In this document: one piece after another, positions 45,255 to 57,688 of the stretch
How the letters are laid out: each line of letters opens with the position of its first letter
Position numbering within the stretch: position 1 is the first letter of the stretch
Source: Collybiopsis luxurians FD-317 M1
Lineage: Eukaryota; Basidiomycota; Agaricomycetes; Agaricales; Omphalotaceae
Assembly (NCBI GenBank): GCA_000827265.1
Contig: KN834790.1
Coordinates: forward strand, 399,325-463,324
DNA length: 64,000 nucleotides
Reading direction: 5' to 3'
Made by a program: the position numbers and the translations under genes
The notes under the pieces: model-generated
Told to the model about the DNA's origin: nothing
Database searches by the model: none
Seen by the model: only the letters and a program-made list of their open reading frames with translations

Positions 45255-46583
45255 TTAAGGACAGAACGTCAGAGTGTAATCAACGCTAAGGGATGAATCG
45301 CAGGCAAACAGTGCAGTATTGCTGTCTTCGCCTTGCTCGAAGATATACGCGTCTGGGCAGTTTTGTTCTGCCAGGAGAATATTTGTAAGAAATGTCGTAG
45401 ATGAGTCGATACAAGATATGCATGTTCTCACTGAAATACTCATAGTATGGAACGTTTGAGCTTGGATATCTTTCAGCAATATTGCGTGATCCATTGTAAC
45501 CTGTAGAGAAGTCGGCTAAACGGGATAAAAAGATTTCAGGCTCTTTGACAGTAGTCGTTAATAGGAAGAAAGTCTTGAAACGTACAGATATTGTCAAGAA
45601 GCCCAGCATCATATGCACTCATGCATCCGACGAGAAGCTCACTGGACGCAGTCGGAGGGACAAGTTCGGAGGGACCTGTTACTCTTCTTAAGTACCGAAA
45701 CTCATGGATCTCAAGCTTTGTCAGCCTACAATCAGTGTTCAAATCCGCAGGACAGGAAGCAATGCTGCAGCTCGCAGAGTTAGTAATCTCCATTGGGAGG
45801 TTGAACCCTTCGACTAGGGAGACTAAGAAAGATGAGGTAAGAATTCACGAGAGCGGAATTGTCAATGGGGAGGGCATCATACCATAATACCGGTCAGCTC
45901 TCTCGTCTCCACTGAGATTCCACTCAGCCACAGTGACAGGAGGAATGGCTTGGGGTTCGACACCGAAAGGCCAGCTTCTTCCATTATTCACCATCCCTCG
46001 TGAAACAGCACATTCTAGTCCTCCGATGCAAGATCCCGTAACACAAGCTGTAGAGCCGTCGACGGATCTGTTGAAATCGCAGTCCGTACGTCCCTGTTAG
46101 CAGGAGGGATTCTTAGCGAATTTTTCGCAGCTGAAGCGTCGTAATTTCGACCATGCACGTACCCAGATACGTCCCGCAGTCCAATCATCCGGCACAGTGA
46201 AGCTCACAGAGGTTCCTGGGGCAGCTTCCCAACTTTCGATAGAAGTAGTGGTAGCGAGGTAATCACTGTCAAAGATAGCAGTAAGGATACGAGCTGAAGA
46301 ACCTACCCAGTGGGATAGTCTGGTACCGAATCTCCAGCCGTGAATATCTAGAGAAAAACGAAATGTTTTCGAAAAGTAAGCTAAGCAAATCAAGCCTGAC
46401 TTACGCCAGGCCTAGCGTGACCCGTTAGAACAAGAATCTCTATCAAGTAAAACCTCCAACGCACCAAACGGTGATGTCACAATGATTCTTCACAGTGATG
46501 GTGCGAACTCCAGCCATCGCGTTCATACCCGCATACGAGTACAACGATCCGGCACTTTGAAGCAACGTAAACAATCTATCCAT
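45255..46583 (-). CDS. Thaumatin-like protein (GH64/TLP fold) with a 7-nt microexon
   Basis: Eight exons (46583-46465, 46411-46405, 46347-46307, 46232-46163, 46093-45883, 45822-45586, 45500-45432, 45367-45255) total 867 nt in phase, 288 residues. Family landmarks in order: VRTITVKNHCDITVWPGIFT, TGWEAAPGTSVSFTVP, DWTAGRIWGRTDCDF, CVTGSCIGGLECAV, PPVTVAEW, YYVSLVEGFNLP, LLVGCMSAYDAG, VPYYEYFKQNCPDAYIFE, DYTLTFCP. The 7-nt exon supplies the Trp-Pro-Gly turn; without it the frame breaks. TLPs act on beta-glucans or in wall remodelling. Three cysteines usual in the C-terminal cluster are tyrosines here, and the VDG aspartate is Glu. No classical signal peptide is obvious after the chosen ATG; a further upstream exon is possible. 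Confidence 0.84.
46405..46411 (-). other. 7-nt microexon of the thaumatin-like gene
   Basis: GCCTGGC between CTAG and GTAAGT; it joins TG and ATATTC to encode W-P-G-I, the conserved residues of thaumatins after the first cysteine. Confidence 0.7.
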
Positions 46584-48075
46584 AGTGGTATCGGAGCTTG
46601 CGAAAACGCCGGTGTAAAGAAAAAAGAAGAGAGAATGAGTGGATGAGGGATTTTTGTCGGTAAATCAAAAAAGCCTATCACCCATGATCATGAGAAAATC
46701 ACGCTTTGGCTTGCAATTTGGTGGCTTCGCGACGCGTGTCATTACGGCAAACTGGGCATTCGGGATATCGGACTATGTATATGTTATGTATATCCCTGTT
46801 CGTTGAAAATAAGATATAGGCAATCTCTAGCTAGTATATCATAATATTCTTTCCTTTCTCAAGTCCAAAGAAATCAACGGCTTTCCTCTCATTCCTATTT
46901 TGGACGCGTAGTAAAAACAGGTCTGTCAATTACAAGAAATGACGCATATGAACCATTCTCGTGTATATGTAGTTTCGGAGATCTTGGTCAGAACAAGAAC
47001 CAGTCCCTTGCTGGTCACCTAGACGTGAATCTGAAGAGTGAGAGGATCTCGGGCCCTTTTAGTGGAAGTCTCTCAGTGAATCTTGGAAAGGACACTCGTA
47101 TCTCCGGAGACCGCGAAATACCAAGGTACACACCTATGTCTTAGAATACTAGGGCAATGAGTAGCCCCAAGCAACTTACGCTCTCTGCCAAGTGAGCTCT
47201 GAGTTTGATGTCCGAAGGTTATGGAACTAGTAAGGTTATGATGCTCGAGAATTGTGTTTCTGCATGGAGGACTATGATAGCTGGCATGTCTGACGTGATC
47301 GAGAGCGTAGATGGTGGTTGGGTCGCGCTCTCAGATGATCGCGTATACAGTTTTGCCTCGCATAATTAATTCCAAATTTAACTATGAATATTCATGATCT
47401 TCAAATTACATGTTATTCGGAAGAGTTTTTCGGCGATGCAGTGACAAAATCGGTTCTTTCCTCTTTCAGATCTTTCGATTGACTTATGGACTTTCTCAGT
47501 TGATGCCCAAAGTATTTACGTGTACTAATAGCTTCATCCATCATTCATTCCGTCACAAGTGTTGGATAAAAATCGAGCCCACTGGCAGCTGTTAAAAGGA
47601 AATGGGGCTGCAGAAGAAAAGCAGCGAGTTGCGACTTCCTGACCGTGATTCAGATTACGAGGAGGATGAAGATCCAACCATCGCTCGTCAGAAATACGCC
47701 AAGCGCCAGAAGAGCATTATTAGAACTATCTGAGAGTTCTTAGTCAAATAGGCGGAGTTATGCAGATAGTAGCGGCTTTTAGGATTATCGTTGAATGATA
47801 TAACCAGCTTTGGCTGCGTGTGAAAAAGTAAGAGTCAGGGGATGGAGCTAGCTTGGCCTTCTACCTCGACGACTCGAGCGCTAATATATTCTGCTGTCTC
47901 TCAATCCACTCGTTTATAGCTTGACGAAGGCCTATCTTTGCAAACAAAATACCGTGTTTGCTAAGAGCATTGGATGATTCTCCTTGCTCCTGATGATGCG
48001 TGTAGAGAGGTGGGAGGGGGATCATTTACTTAAGTGTATATCGTGCCTAATTTTTAGCAAAAAGGTTTTGTTTGA
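46584..48075. other. Spacer without a confident gene
   Basis: A 43-codon open frame with an acidic/basic pattern (47602-47733; SDYEEDEDPTIARQKYAKRQ) could be the end of a lost gene, but nothing supports it. No RNA gene seen. Confidence 0.4.
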
Positions 48076-48235
48076 GGAAGTTGGATTCGTGTGACTAGTG
48101 ATGGATCGATCGATCGGGATAGGTATCATAGTGAGGATTGGCGGCTCATTGGCCGCGGCATCGGGGCAGGGACAAACATGCAAGTGAGAAATGCGGATGG
48201 TTATGAATTTGTGAAAATATATACCAAGCGAGTAG
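48076..48235 (+). pseudogene. Inverted, decayed methyltransferase fragment far from the array
   Basis: On the plus strand, EEVGFV is followed by a stop and a short gap, then HSEDWR in the place of the family RSEDWR, then a stretch ending ADGYEFVK that parallels AGGYGFVK. The frame is broken and no start, motif I or TILARKP tail is present. About 32 kb from the array and in opposite orientation, it is best read as a dispersed relic of the same family. Confidence 0.5.
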
Positions 48236-48541
48236 ATATGCTTCTCATTGTCTCTAGCCATGGTCCTTTTTGAATGGGAGGGTTAGGCCCCGGATTTAAT
48301 GAATTATCTTGTAGACGTAGTAAATCTGTGCAAGTTGTAGGTCTAGTGGTGTCACTTGTGGCATCTGCCATACGATTTGTTACAGTATACTTACCTCAGC
48401 TGGAAGAGGGCTGTGTTTTGTACTTACCTCCACCTACATTCGATTCATGTGGTAGGACCAAGTTTTCCTTTCTTTCTGCCGTAGCATGTTTAGATGATAT
48501 CTGGTAGCTCATTGCATAACAAAATTAGAAATAAAACACAT

Positions 48542-48633
48542 GGGGGTATAGCTCAGCTGGGAGAGCAGCAGACTGAAGTGATAATTGAAGCTTGTCATTC
48601 TGAAGGTCCCGCGTTCGATCCGCGGTACCCCCA
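48542..48633 (+). tRNA. tRNA-Phe (anticodon GAA) with intron
   Basis: Acceptor stem GGGGGTA/TACCCCC with A discriminator, D-arm GCTC-AGCTGGGA-GAGC, anticodon loop CTGAAG with GAA, T-arm CCGCG-TTCGATC-CGCGG. An intron of about 19 nt (TGATAATTGAAGCTTGTCA) follows position 37, the canonical place. The top pair of the anticodon stem (27-43) is G.A. A T-run (TTTTT) follows about 16 nt after the end. Internal A and B boxes (TAGCTCAGCTGG, GGTTCGATCC-like GCGTTCGATCC) are present. Confidence 0.93.
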
Positions 48634-48783
48634 TAATAAGGTCGTCAATTCTTTTTGGTTTCCTGTGTCATACATATATTTTTCGCAGTTGCTCTTATTC
48701 AGTGACTCAGTCCTCGATGGTAGAAATACAACAGTGTTAAATTAAACTGGACACAGCACAAATAATACTAAAGAGCCGTAATA

Positions 48784-49567
48784 TCATAATATGGGTATAC
48801 TACCTCCGTTGGACTGGCTGGTGTTGATATCTATCACCATCTTGTCATCTTTGGCCTCTTCTCCGTCTCCGCCATAGCTGTCGGCCGAAGGAACAGCAGC
48901 GGAGGTGGCAGCGCCCGAGGTACCTGTTACTTGCGGGGCTGATACATCCCTGGCGCAAGGAATGAACATTTACAGGATTAGAGGGGAGCTCTGGGACGTA
49001 CCATTTTATCTGGAACCTCGTTACCCTTGGCTTTTTCGTGATGTCCCTCACCAGCCTTTCGACAATAACCTTTTTCCCCTCCATCTGCAACTTTTCCTCC
49101 TCCCCACCTTCGTATTCTGTATTTTGATAATAGCCTACACGGACAAACTCTTGATCGGCATAGGATCCTGTTAAAATGAGGGCTGCGACGCCTAGTATGT
49201 CTTGTTCAGGGATGAGTTTGGGGTTTGGTGCGGGAGACTCGAATTCGAATGAGTTTACGCCTGGTGGGACTGGGCCGACGAGACAAGAATCGATTTCTTG
49301 GTCAAGAGCGGCGTTTTCGGGACATGAGACATAAATTAACTTCCATTCGAGATCTAATGGAGAATATAGAGGCAAGAAAGATACAACCTCATAAAAGGAC
49401 TAACCATCTGGTAACGGGGATAAACATTCAAAAGTGACGCGAAATCTATATGGGTCGGTGAATCTTGCGGGGTTATTGAGGAATTCGACGTTCTATATAA
49501 CTAATTAACGCGTCGGAATTCACTGAAAGGGGATTGAGGGACATACTCTGATGGTTACGATGGACAT
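48784..49567 (-). CDS. asf1: Histone chaperone Asf1
   Basis: Four exons (49567-49547, 49493-49406, 49353-49002, 48949-48784) give 627 nt, 208 residues. Residues 1-155 are the conserved immunoglobulin-like core that binds the H3-H4 dimer: [68 protein letters not shown] and TRFQIKW. A short acidic/Ser tail ([13 protein letters not shown]) follows. Acts in nucleosome assembly and disassembly with HIR and CAF-1. Divergent from the RasGEF gene across 324 bp. Confidence 0.95.
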
Positions 49568-49891
49568 TTTTGGTGGTGGTGGTTTAGGTTCGCGTCGGGG
49601 ATGGGTCACGTGAATTAGCTGAGAAACGAATGAATAGGTTATTTTCATCAGATCCCCCTTGTTTATCCTAGTAACACATCCAATTCCACTGCTTTCCTCG
49701 TCGTTCGACACGATTACCAAGGCTTCAAAGGGAAGCTGAAAAGGTCAAGGTAAAAAGAAGAAGAGTATCAAAAGGTCTTTTTTATCTGGCTATTACTTAG
49801 CTGTACTGTTTACTGATAATAGCTGCAGCTGAACCATGTTATTCTGAATTCATTTTTGGCCATTTACGAGCGCAACGATCATCTTCAAATT
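49568..49891. promoter_or_regulatory. Shared divergent promoter of asf1 and the RasGEF gene
   Basis: 324 bp between the two start codons, facing away from each other. A run of GGT trinucleotides (about 49571-49582) abuts asf1. No clear TATA box for either gene. Confidence 0.55.
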
Positions 49892-52800
49892 ATGAACCCT
49901 TCACCTCTATCCTCCTCGCCTCCTTCCCTTCCACCCATATCCTCTTTATCTTCTTCACCAAATAACGATTCTCTCTCTGTCGCGATATCTACCGCCATTC
50001 CCAACTCAGATGAAGATAGCTCTGATAATGAAGCAGAATCTTTACCTCCAGGCTTGACCCATCCTCCAGGTCTCTCCTTTGAGACGACCACAGAGCCGCT
50101 TGGACTACCCTTTCCCCACTTAGGCCCTACCTCTGCTCCAACTTCCCCTCCGCCACTCGACGCAATCCCTCGAATACCCGTCCCTACAGTGTCAGCCGGA
50201 GGCGAAACAGTTTCCTTTGCTTATCCCGATCCAAAGGACGAAGGAGATGCTGACTCGGGCTATTTCTCTATTCTCCGGCGTCCCTTGCCGCCAGACATGG
50301 CCGGAGCTGATATCGTCATTGCTCGTAAGTCTTCAACTCGTAATCTTCATTCCTACTCGGTATAACTACATTCCTTTCTGCGCTTCCATCTTCCTTGTCC
50401 ACTTGATTGACAATCGACGTTTTCATTGATTCATCTTTGTTACAGCGGACTCTTCTTACATTGAAACGTCCTCCGGACCTTGCGCCAGGGAACTCAAAAA
50501 GCGCTACGATGCCTTGTATGGTGTCACTGTTACTACACGATCGCCCTACGCGATTGTCGCTTTTGTTGGACAGCATGGGCAACAGCGGTTTAGAGTTGGG
50601 TGAGTTCTTTTCCCAGTCTTTGTTTTTCGCTTGTATTTTTTTCTCGTACTTTGCTTATGCATCTCATTAATCATGGAGTCATTGACGTACGCTATGTGTC
50701 CTCCTCTCCGTCTTCGTTCCATCTATCCATCCGTCTCACCATTCGCTTTTATACGTTTTGATTCATCCTGACTCATTTCTCTTCATCCGATTCTATATTC
50801 GCTTACTTGCCGCGTTGCACTTGCTAACCAAACCAAACCTTCTTTATCGCCACTAGTCACCGGGACATGGCCGCGCCAGGTGCAAAGGTGGATGACGTTC
50901 CTACGACTGCGCCCCCTTCATCAAAATCCCCCCAGTCCTCTCGTCGGTCAAAGTCCAATTCAAAATCCAAATCGACCAGTTTGGTAAGGTCTCCGGTCGG
51001 GAGTACAAAATCGCCGGCTTGTAAGCGGTTTTTTTCGCCTTTGGATTGAGTTTGAAATGTCTAATTTTTTTTTTTACGTTTATCTGTAGCTTCTCTAGCC
51101 TCGGGTTCCGGCTCCGAGCCTCCATTTACCTCCCCGACCACGTCCCCTCGAGCTTCGCACCACGCTCAAGCGAAATCTCAATCCTATTCCCGCGCTTCAA
51201 AGCGGCATTCGAAGGGGAGAATTAGTATTAATGCCCTCCTTGGCTCGGGTACGCAGACTAGTCCTGCGGGCGCTGGGGCGGGGAGTGGGATACCTCCGAG
51301 TGGCACTGCTGCAGGTGGAGGAGGAGGAGCGAGAAAATTGAAAAAACCCCGCTCGAATCCTGATTTGAGTTTGAGCGGAAACGCGGGACAGCGTCCTCCT
51401 CCATCGTCCTACCACTATCCGAATCTGAGCAGTCAGAGCGGCAGCAGCGGAGGGCGAATGCATTCGCTAAGCGTCACAGCGACCGATATGCCCCATGTTA
51501 TTGGTATCGATCCCTTGAATCCGTATCAAGTCCTGCCCCAAGCGTATCCGGAGAAAAAGGGAGATGCGTTTGGTGAGGTTATGGGGTGGGCTTTTTCTTC
51601 GAAGGGAGGAAAGGAATCGAAGGATAGGGATCATGCTTTGCATAACCAGAGTTCGGTTTCGACGATGTATAGCGCTAGTGCGAGTGCGCCGTCGACGAGC
51701 TATGCCGCTGGGAGTGGGAACCATAGTGGGTTCTTCGATGCGGATGTTCCTGGGGATGCGCTTAGTCCGACGAGTGGATTGAATACGGCTACGCCTTCGA
51801 GTGTATCTGGAACAGCAACGGGAGCGGCGGCGGCGTCGTTCGTCGCAAGACCGTTCGGGCCGGGGGTGTATTTCGATATTCCGGGCGTTTCGCATGCGAG
51901 TTCGTCCGGAACTAGACCAAAGTCTTCTCAATCTGTCAACTCGAATGGGTCTTCTTCGACGTCTACATCTACTTCGTCAGAATCTGATACAGATTTCGGC
52001 AAGTTCCTTAAAGTGTCTCCTTCGAAGCGGTTTAGGATGAGGGAGAGGAATGGGAGTGAGAGTGGGACTGGGGCTGGGAATTTGAGGGAAATGCAGAGTT
52101 TTGAGAGTGGCTTGACGGTGACTGCTGGGCATGGTGGTGGTGGGAGGGCGGGGAGGACGCCGATAGCTACTTCGTTTTCAATGGATGCTTCTCGTTCTCG
52201 TTCGACTTCTGCTTCTGCTTCATCGCCGACGTTTGGAATGTCGTCGATGCAGCCTTTGCAGGTTGATTTGAGTCTTGCGGAGGTTGATTTTGGGGAGATT
52301 GTTAGGGTTGTGGAGAGGCAGAGGAGTGCAATTCGGTTGTCGGAGAGGGATGGGACGGGGATGGGGGCTGGGACTGGAGGGGTGCGGAGTTCGGTGACGG
52401 TTAATACTGCGGTGCCGGCTGAGGACGCCAAGGCTGAGGCCTCGACTTCAGTGTCCCCTTCATCCCCCGAACGACCCTCGGCTTCGGGTTCTGTATCGTC
52501 AACGCCGGCCTCGTCGCCTGTCAAGTCGAGACTGAGCATGGAATCTGCTGAACATCCACTGCATAAACACCCTGATACTTCAGATATCGATTCGATTATG
52601 CAACGGGATAATCATGATCATGGTCGTGGACCACGATTGTCTTCTCTGACCGAAGCGACTCCTCCTGTTACTGGTTCTACGTCGGCCAGTTCGGCTAGTC
52701 TTTTTACTCCCACTTCTACTGCTGTCGCAGGGACTGCCGGACCTGAAGGATCTGGGGACGGGGACGGGGACGGGGATCAGGATCAGGATCAGGACCCTGC

Positions 52801-55800
52801 GATGCAAACGCCTCAGACGCCCCGACCGTCGCAACCCGTTCCTCGAGTGCAGATGTACTTGCCCCCCAGTCTCCCTCCCCGTCTTGCGAAATTCACAGCG
52901 TATTCGACGGATATCTTCGATGTGTTGCAGACTTCGAGGGGGTTGCCGTTGCTTGATTTGTTGGATGAGGATGAGGATGGGAATGGAGATGGGGATGGTG
53001 ATAGTATTGCGGAGGAAGAAGGGGAGGGCGAGGATGGCGAATCGATTGATGAGTTTATCGTCGATACGGATTTTTCGCCGGCTACTTCGTCTTCGTCTTC
53101 GTCGTCATCGAAATCTCCTTTGGTCTCCTCGAATTCCTTGCCTGCCTCCTCTTCGAAGCGGAATGGGTCGAAATCGAAATCAAAGAGGCAGGTGAAGACG
53201 AAGACAAGGACACACTTGCCGGAGACGGTACCTGTGAAGTTGACTTTGGCGCAAGACGATAGTGCTGCGCCTAAGGATGATCCGAGGTTTGTTATTTGGG
53301 GCAAAGTTGGGTCTTTGCATACTGGTGGAGTGGATGGAGGAGCGGGAGGAGAGCATCAAAAGGAACATGGGAATGGTGCAGGGGGGAGTATCGGTGGATT
53401 TGGAGATGGCGGGAGCTCGACAGCTTCTCATGAGACGAGTTCTTCGGCTTCTAGTGCGAGTGGGATGATGAAGGGGAAAGGGAAGGGGTTGGACCTGCCC
53501 GTGTCTTCTTTGTCGGCGAATGGAGCAGATGGTGCTCATACGTCCCGCTCGCTGTCGCTCTCGATACCCGGAAGCTCGACGCACTCGAGCAGCGGCAGGA
53601 GTCGAAGTGGAAGTGGTGCAGCACCGGGTGCGGGTGGTGCCGGTGCTGGTGGGGGTGACTATAGCGACGACAATGACGACGGCAGCGGGTCCCCGAAACC
53701 GCGCGTGTTGCTAGCTGCCACGATTGAGCGTTGGCTCGCACAGCTGACGTCGGATTTGGATTACGATGAGTTGTTGAATTTCTTTTTGACGTATAGGACG
53801 TATATCGGTCCGTTGGATCTCGCGAGGCTGTTGATGGCGAGATTTTGTTGGGCATTGGGGAGTAGTAGTGGGCCGGCACCGCCGACGTCGGCTTCTCCGG
53901 ATGAACGTTCGTCTTCTACGCCGTTGGGGGATACGTTCCAGTTCCCTCGAGCCTCGTTTGATCTGAATCACGACGATGTTGTTCGCCGAATTGTCCGGGT
54001 CCGGACCTTTGTCGCTTTCAAGCAGTGGTTTATCACGTTTTTCGCGGTAGATTTTGTGCCGAATAGGGATTTAAGGTTGTACGTCGCAAGTCATTTGAAT
54101 GATCTGGGGAGGGAGTTGGTTGAGTTGGGGAAGGAAGTTGAGAGGGCTGTGGAGATTGAGTGTTTGAGGAGTAGCAAAGAGGGGAGAGTTCTTGGGAAGA
54201 AGGAGACTGCTGAGTTGAAGGATGTGAAGGAGAGGGAGCTGGGTATGAGTAGAGGGGCGATTATGGACGGCATAGTAGGTTTCTTTTCTTTCTTTTTGAT
54301 GAGGAATGGTGTTTGATGGCTGTTCTTTTTCTTTTTCTAGAGCATCGTGAAGAAACTGAAAAAAGTGGCCAAGGACTGCAAGAAGCTATATACGACTAAT
54401 AACTCTGCTTCGCTGGCTCAAAGTCAATCTTCGTCCACTCCGGCCCAGTCACCTCCACCGAAATTCCGAAAATCTTTCACTTTCTCGCGGAATACCGGCG
54501 ACGATGCCACGAATGGTTCTTCCACCCACCCGGGAGGAAATCTATTTGGTGCAAATTTCGCCGCAGCTACTCGTAAACTCTCCGCTGCCAGTGCTGCGAG
54601 TGCCCCGGACGCAGACGATTCTGATGTCGATTTGGATTTCATATCGGAGGATGACCCTTCCTCAAGGTCGATGATGTCTCCCTTCTCTTATGGAGGCGTG
54701 TATGGCAGTTCTCCTGTCAACTTTGGCGGAGCCTCGACGTTGAATCTCGGGACGACAATCTCGCCTCCGGGGCCGGGTTCGATACCGTTGTCGTCGTTAA
54801 CCATTTTACAAAGGACTGACCATGCACCTGGACCTGAAGGTTTCTACGGCGCGTCAACTGTAATGTCAAATGGGAGTACTCAAATTCCGCACAATCCGCT
54901 CTCGAGGGTGTTGGTAAAAACTCTTGGTCGACTTGGCCGTTGGAAGCGTGTGCTCAATAGCGGTGGCGTGGCGCATGGAGTGAATATGCATCGATCCATG
55001 GCTGCGGGTGGAAGACTTTCGTCTTATCCACATGGAGGTGGTGTTGCTGGAGGGGGACTGGCAAGGATGGCAGCGGCGTGTGCGGATGTATCGGCCTTTG
55101 ATGTGGAGTTGACGGTGGATTCGAGTGATTTGTTGAGCTCGAGCAGAGGTGTGGAGAGTTACTTGAGACTGGTAGACAGTCAACAGACGATAACGGCAGC
55201 GAGAAGGAATATTCAACAAGTCCCGTCGGCAACAGCATCTCCAGCGCCAACGCCGTCGTCTGTACCGGTGAACAGTCCACCAAAGGTTCTTACTTCGCTG
55301 CCCGCTGCAGAACCTCCGGTCACAACCGCACCAGGTGTGCCAGTCACCGTCCCCAACAACTCAGAACCCTCTGAAGACAAACAATCAGTCGCAGAATCCA
55401 CGATAGAACCTTCTACGTCTTCCGAGTTGCGGCAATCGACAGTGAGTGAAACCAGTATGGTTTCCGAGACACCCTCTCTAGATTACTCTGAGTCCGGAGG
55501 TGATTTGAATCGGGTGTCGGTTGCCGAATCAGCGTTTTCTGATGATTATGGAGTTGTGACCAACATATATCGGGTTCAGGATAGTCCCACAGAGTCTTCT
55601 CGCATGAGTCAGGGGCCTGCACCGTCTACTCGCGACTCCCGTGCTACACATTCTACGCGTCGTACGTCTCGAACATCTTCCACAGATTCTTTTGGCGAAC
55701 CTCTGTCAGCCAGCCGTGCTTCAGCACGGTTCCCAGCGTTCACCTCACCTTACCAATTTGACGTGGTTTCGCTGGATGAGCTTTCGGACATTTCTTCTGA

Positions 55801-57688
55801 TGAGCGTGGAAGTTATGCCGCCTATCGTGGGGCTCCTGCGGGGCCCCCTGGGCTGCGTCAACCTCCTCGTCGGTTACCGCTTCGTCGAGAGTTTGAGTTC
55901 CTTGATCGGCCCGAAACGGTATCTTCCATGGGCATCATTTCACGTTCTTCTATTGTCTCCGCTGGTTCTGCATCTGGGCAGTCCACTGCGTCCCGCGCAT
56001 CCACCTCGTCTGCTGCCGGTGGACTAGGTGGGAATATTCAGCAGTGGCAGATGAATGCACTCAAGTCTTCGGTACCGGACGATGATGATGAACCCGGTGA
56101 TGTGGACGAGGCTCTGAAGCGACTTGAAGGGCAGATTAATCCTCAGAAGCAGCTGGAGAACGCGAGCAAAGTGGATGGATGGGTGAAGACTATCAGAGAG
56201 AGGCTAGCTGCTGGTGATTACAGCGATGAAGAGCCAATGTTCTCAAGTGATGAGGATGATAATGAAGAAAGGGAACAGGGTGCGGATGACGAACGGGAGA
56301 ATCCAACAGGCCCCCATGATTCCTCGCTGTCGAGTGAATCAATATCCGCGACGACGCCATCTTCTACGGATAAGCCTGTTCTCGATGTTGATCCTTGTAC
56401 CGAAGCGGCCAAGATTCCTCACGCTGATCAAATAGCCTCGCCTGCTCGTTCGACGGAGGCTAAGCCTGCTGTCGAGGATGCTGTTCCTCTCGAAATTTTA
56501 CAGAGTAGACTTTCTTCCGAAACTCCTTCTGTAACTCCGGATAGAGTAGTCTCTGTCACCTCTAAATTTGTCGATCCTTCAAGCGGCCCCAAGGCTCACC
56601 GATCTTTCATTCTTAACTTCAAGGCCGAGGACCTTGCGCAACATTTTGCTATGATCGACAGAGAACTGTTCATGACGATCAAGTTTGACGAGCTCCTCCT
56701 GGAGGACTGGATGTATACGGAAGAGGTTGATACTCTTGATTGGGCGCAATTCCTCAAAGACCGTGCAAGATGGAAGGCCGAATCTAGGTGGCCGGAGAAA
56801 ACCAGTGCTCTCGGCGCTGTGAGAGCTCGATTCAATCTCATGGTGAACTTTACCCTCTCGGAAATTGTTCTCACCAATCAAGCTGAACGTGCGATTGTGT
56901 TCTCCAAGTTTTTACGGATAGCCTGGGTAAGCATTATTATTTAATGTACTGCCTATTTGCTGACTGTTGCTGTAGAAATCCTACCTCCGAAGTAGTTTTA
57001 CTACTCTAGTTGCCATCCTAACTGGCCTTCAAAGCCCTTGGGTTGGGCGAGCGATGAACAAATCAATGCATAGATTGAAAGAAGGGGATAGTCGCATGTT
57101 GGCCGACTTGAAGGTCTTTACATCGAGCAAAGATAACTTCAAGCACATTCGTAGCGCTGTAGATGCCATCAACGATGCCAAGCCGTTCGAGCCTTCCTCT
57201 CATGGACCTTCTGTCGCTGGGAGTGGATCCGCTGCCGAGAAGAATGCTACGCCGTCGGCTTGTGTTCCGTTCATAGGTAGGTTTTTACCTAGTTCAAGGT
57301 TTTCGCATGTTTCTCACCTGTGTCGATTCTGTCAGGCACCTATCTCTCTCAACTTTACCAGTATAATCAACTTCCAGTCCTCATTGACCCCACCGCACCC
57401 AGCGAGGTCGTGACTTACGACCCCGAATCTTCGAACCTCAGCTTACCCGCCCATCCGCAAGTCTTCTCCACTCTTGCTCCTCTCCCTTCCTCGATGCATC
57501 TTGAGCCTCTTATCAATGTCCATAGGCAACGACTGATCGCTGGGGTCATCAAGTCATTGGTAGCCGGTCAGCATCTCGCAAGTCGAGTGCAGTTCCCCAT
57601 CGACAAGAAGCTATTCCACAAGTGCTTACGGATTCGTGGCCTCGACTCTAATACTCTCGAAAGGGCGCTGGTGCTGCTGCCAGACTGA
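49892..57688 (+). CDS. Very large Ras-family guanine nucleotide exchange factor
   Basis: Seven exons (49892-50324, 50446-50599, 50857-51020, 51090-54274, 54341-56926, 56976-57276, 57336-57688) give 7176 nt, exactly 2391 residues. The N-terminus has a compact block ELKKRYDALYGV, SPYAIVAFVGQHGQQRFRVG; then about 850 residues of Ser/Gly/Thr-rich disordered sequence. The RasGEF-N domain is at about 1120-1290 (AATIERWLAQLTSDLDYDEL, FFLTYRTYI, FKQWFITFF), then about 770 disordered residues, then the Cdc25-homology catalytic domain at about 2065-2385 (FKAEDLAQHFAMIDRELFM, WAQFLKDRARWKAES, FNLMVNFTLSEIVL, FIGTYLSQLYQYNQLPVLID). It would load Ras-like GTPases with GTP. Lte1 or Bud5-like roles in polarity or mitotic exit are possible; I do not choose. 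Confidence 0.9.

Noticed and set aside
47602..47733. 43-codon acidic/basic open frame
   Set aside because: Too short, no homologue recognised, no promoter or splice context. It could be a remnant exon, but I cannot support it.
51338..54316. RS-rich and Ser-rich frames on the opposite strand of the RasGEF gene
   Set aside because: They mirror the low-complexity Ser/Gly codons of the real gene and show no independent motif.
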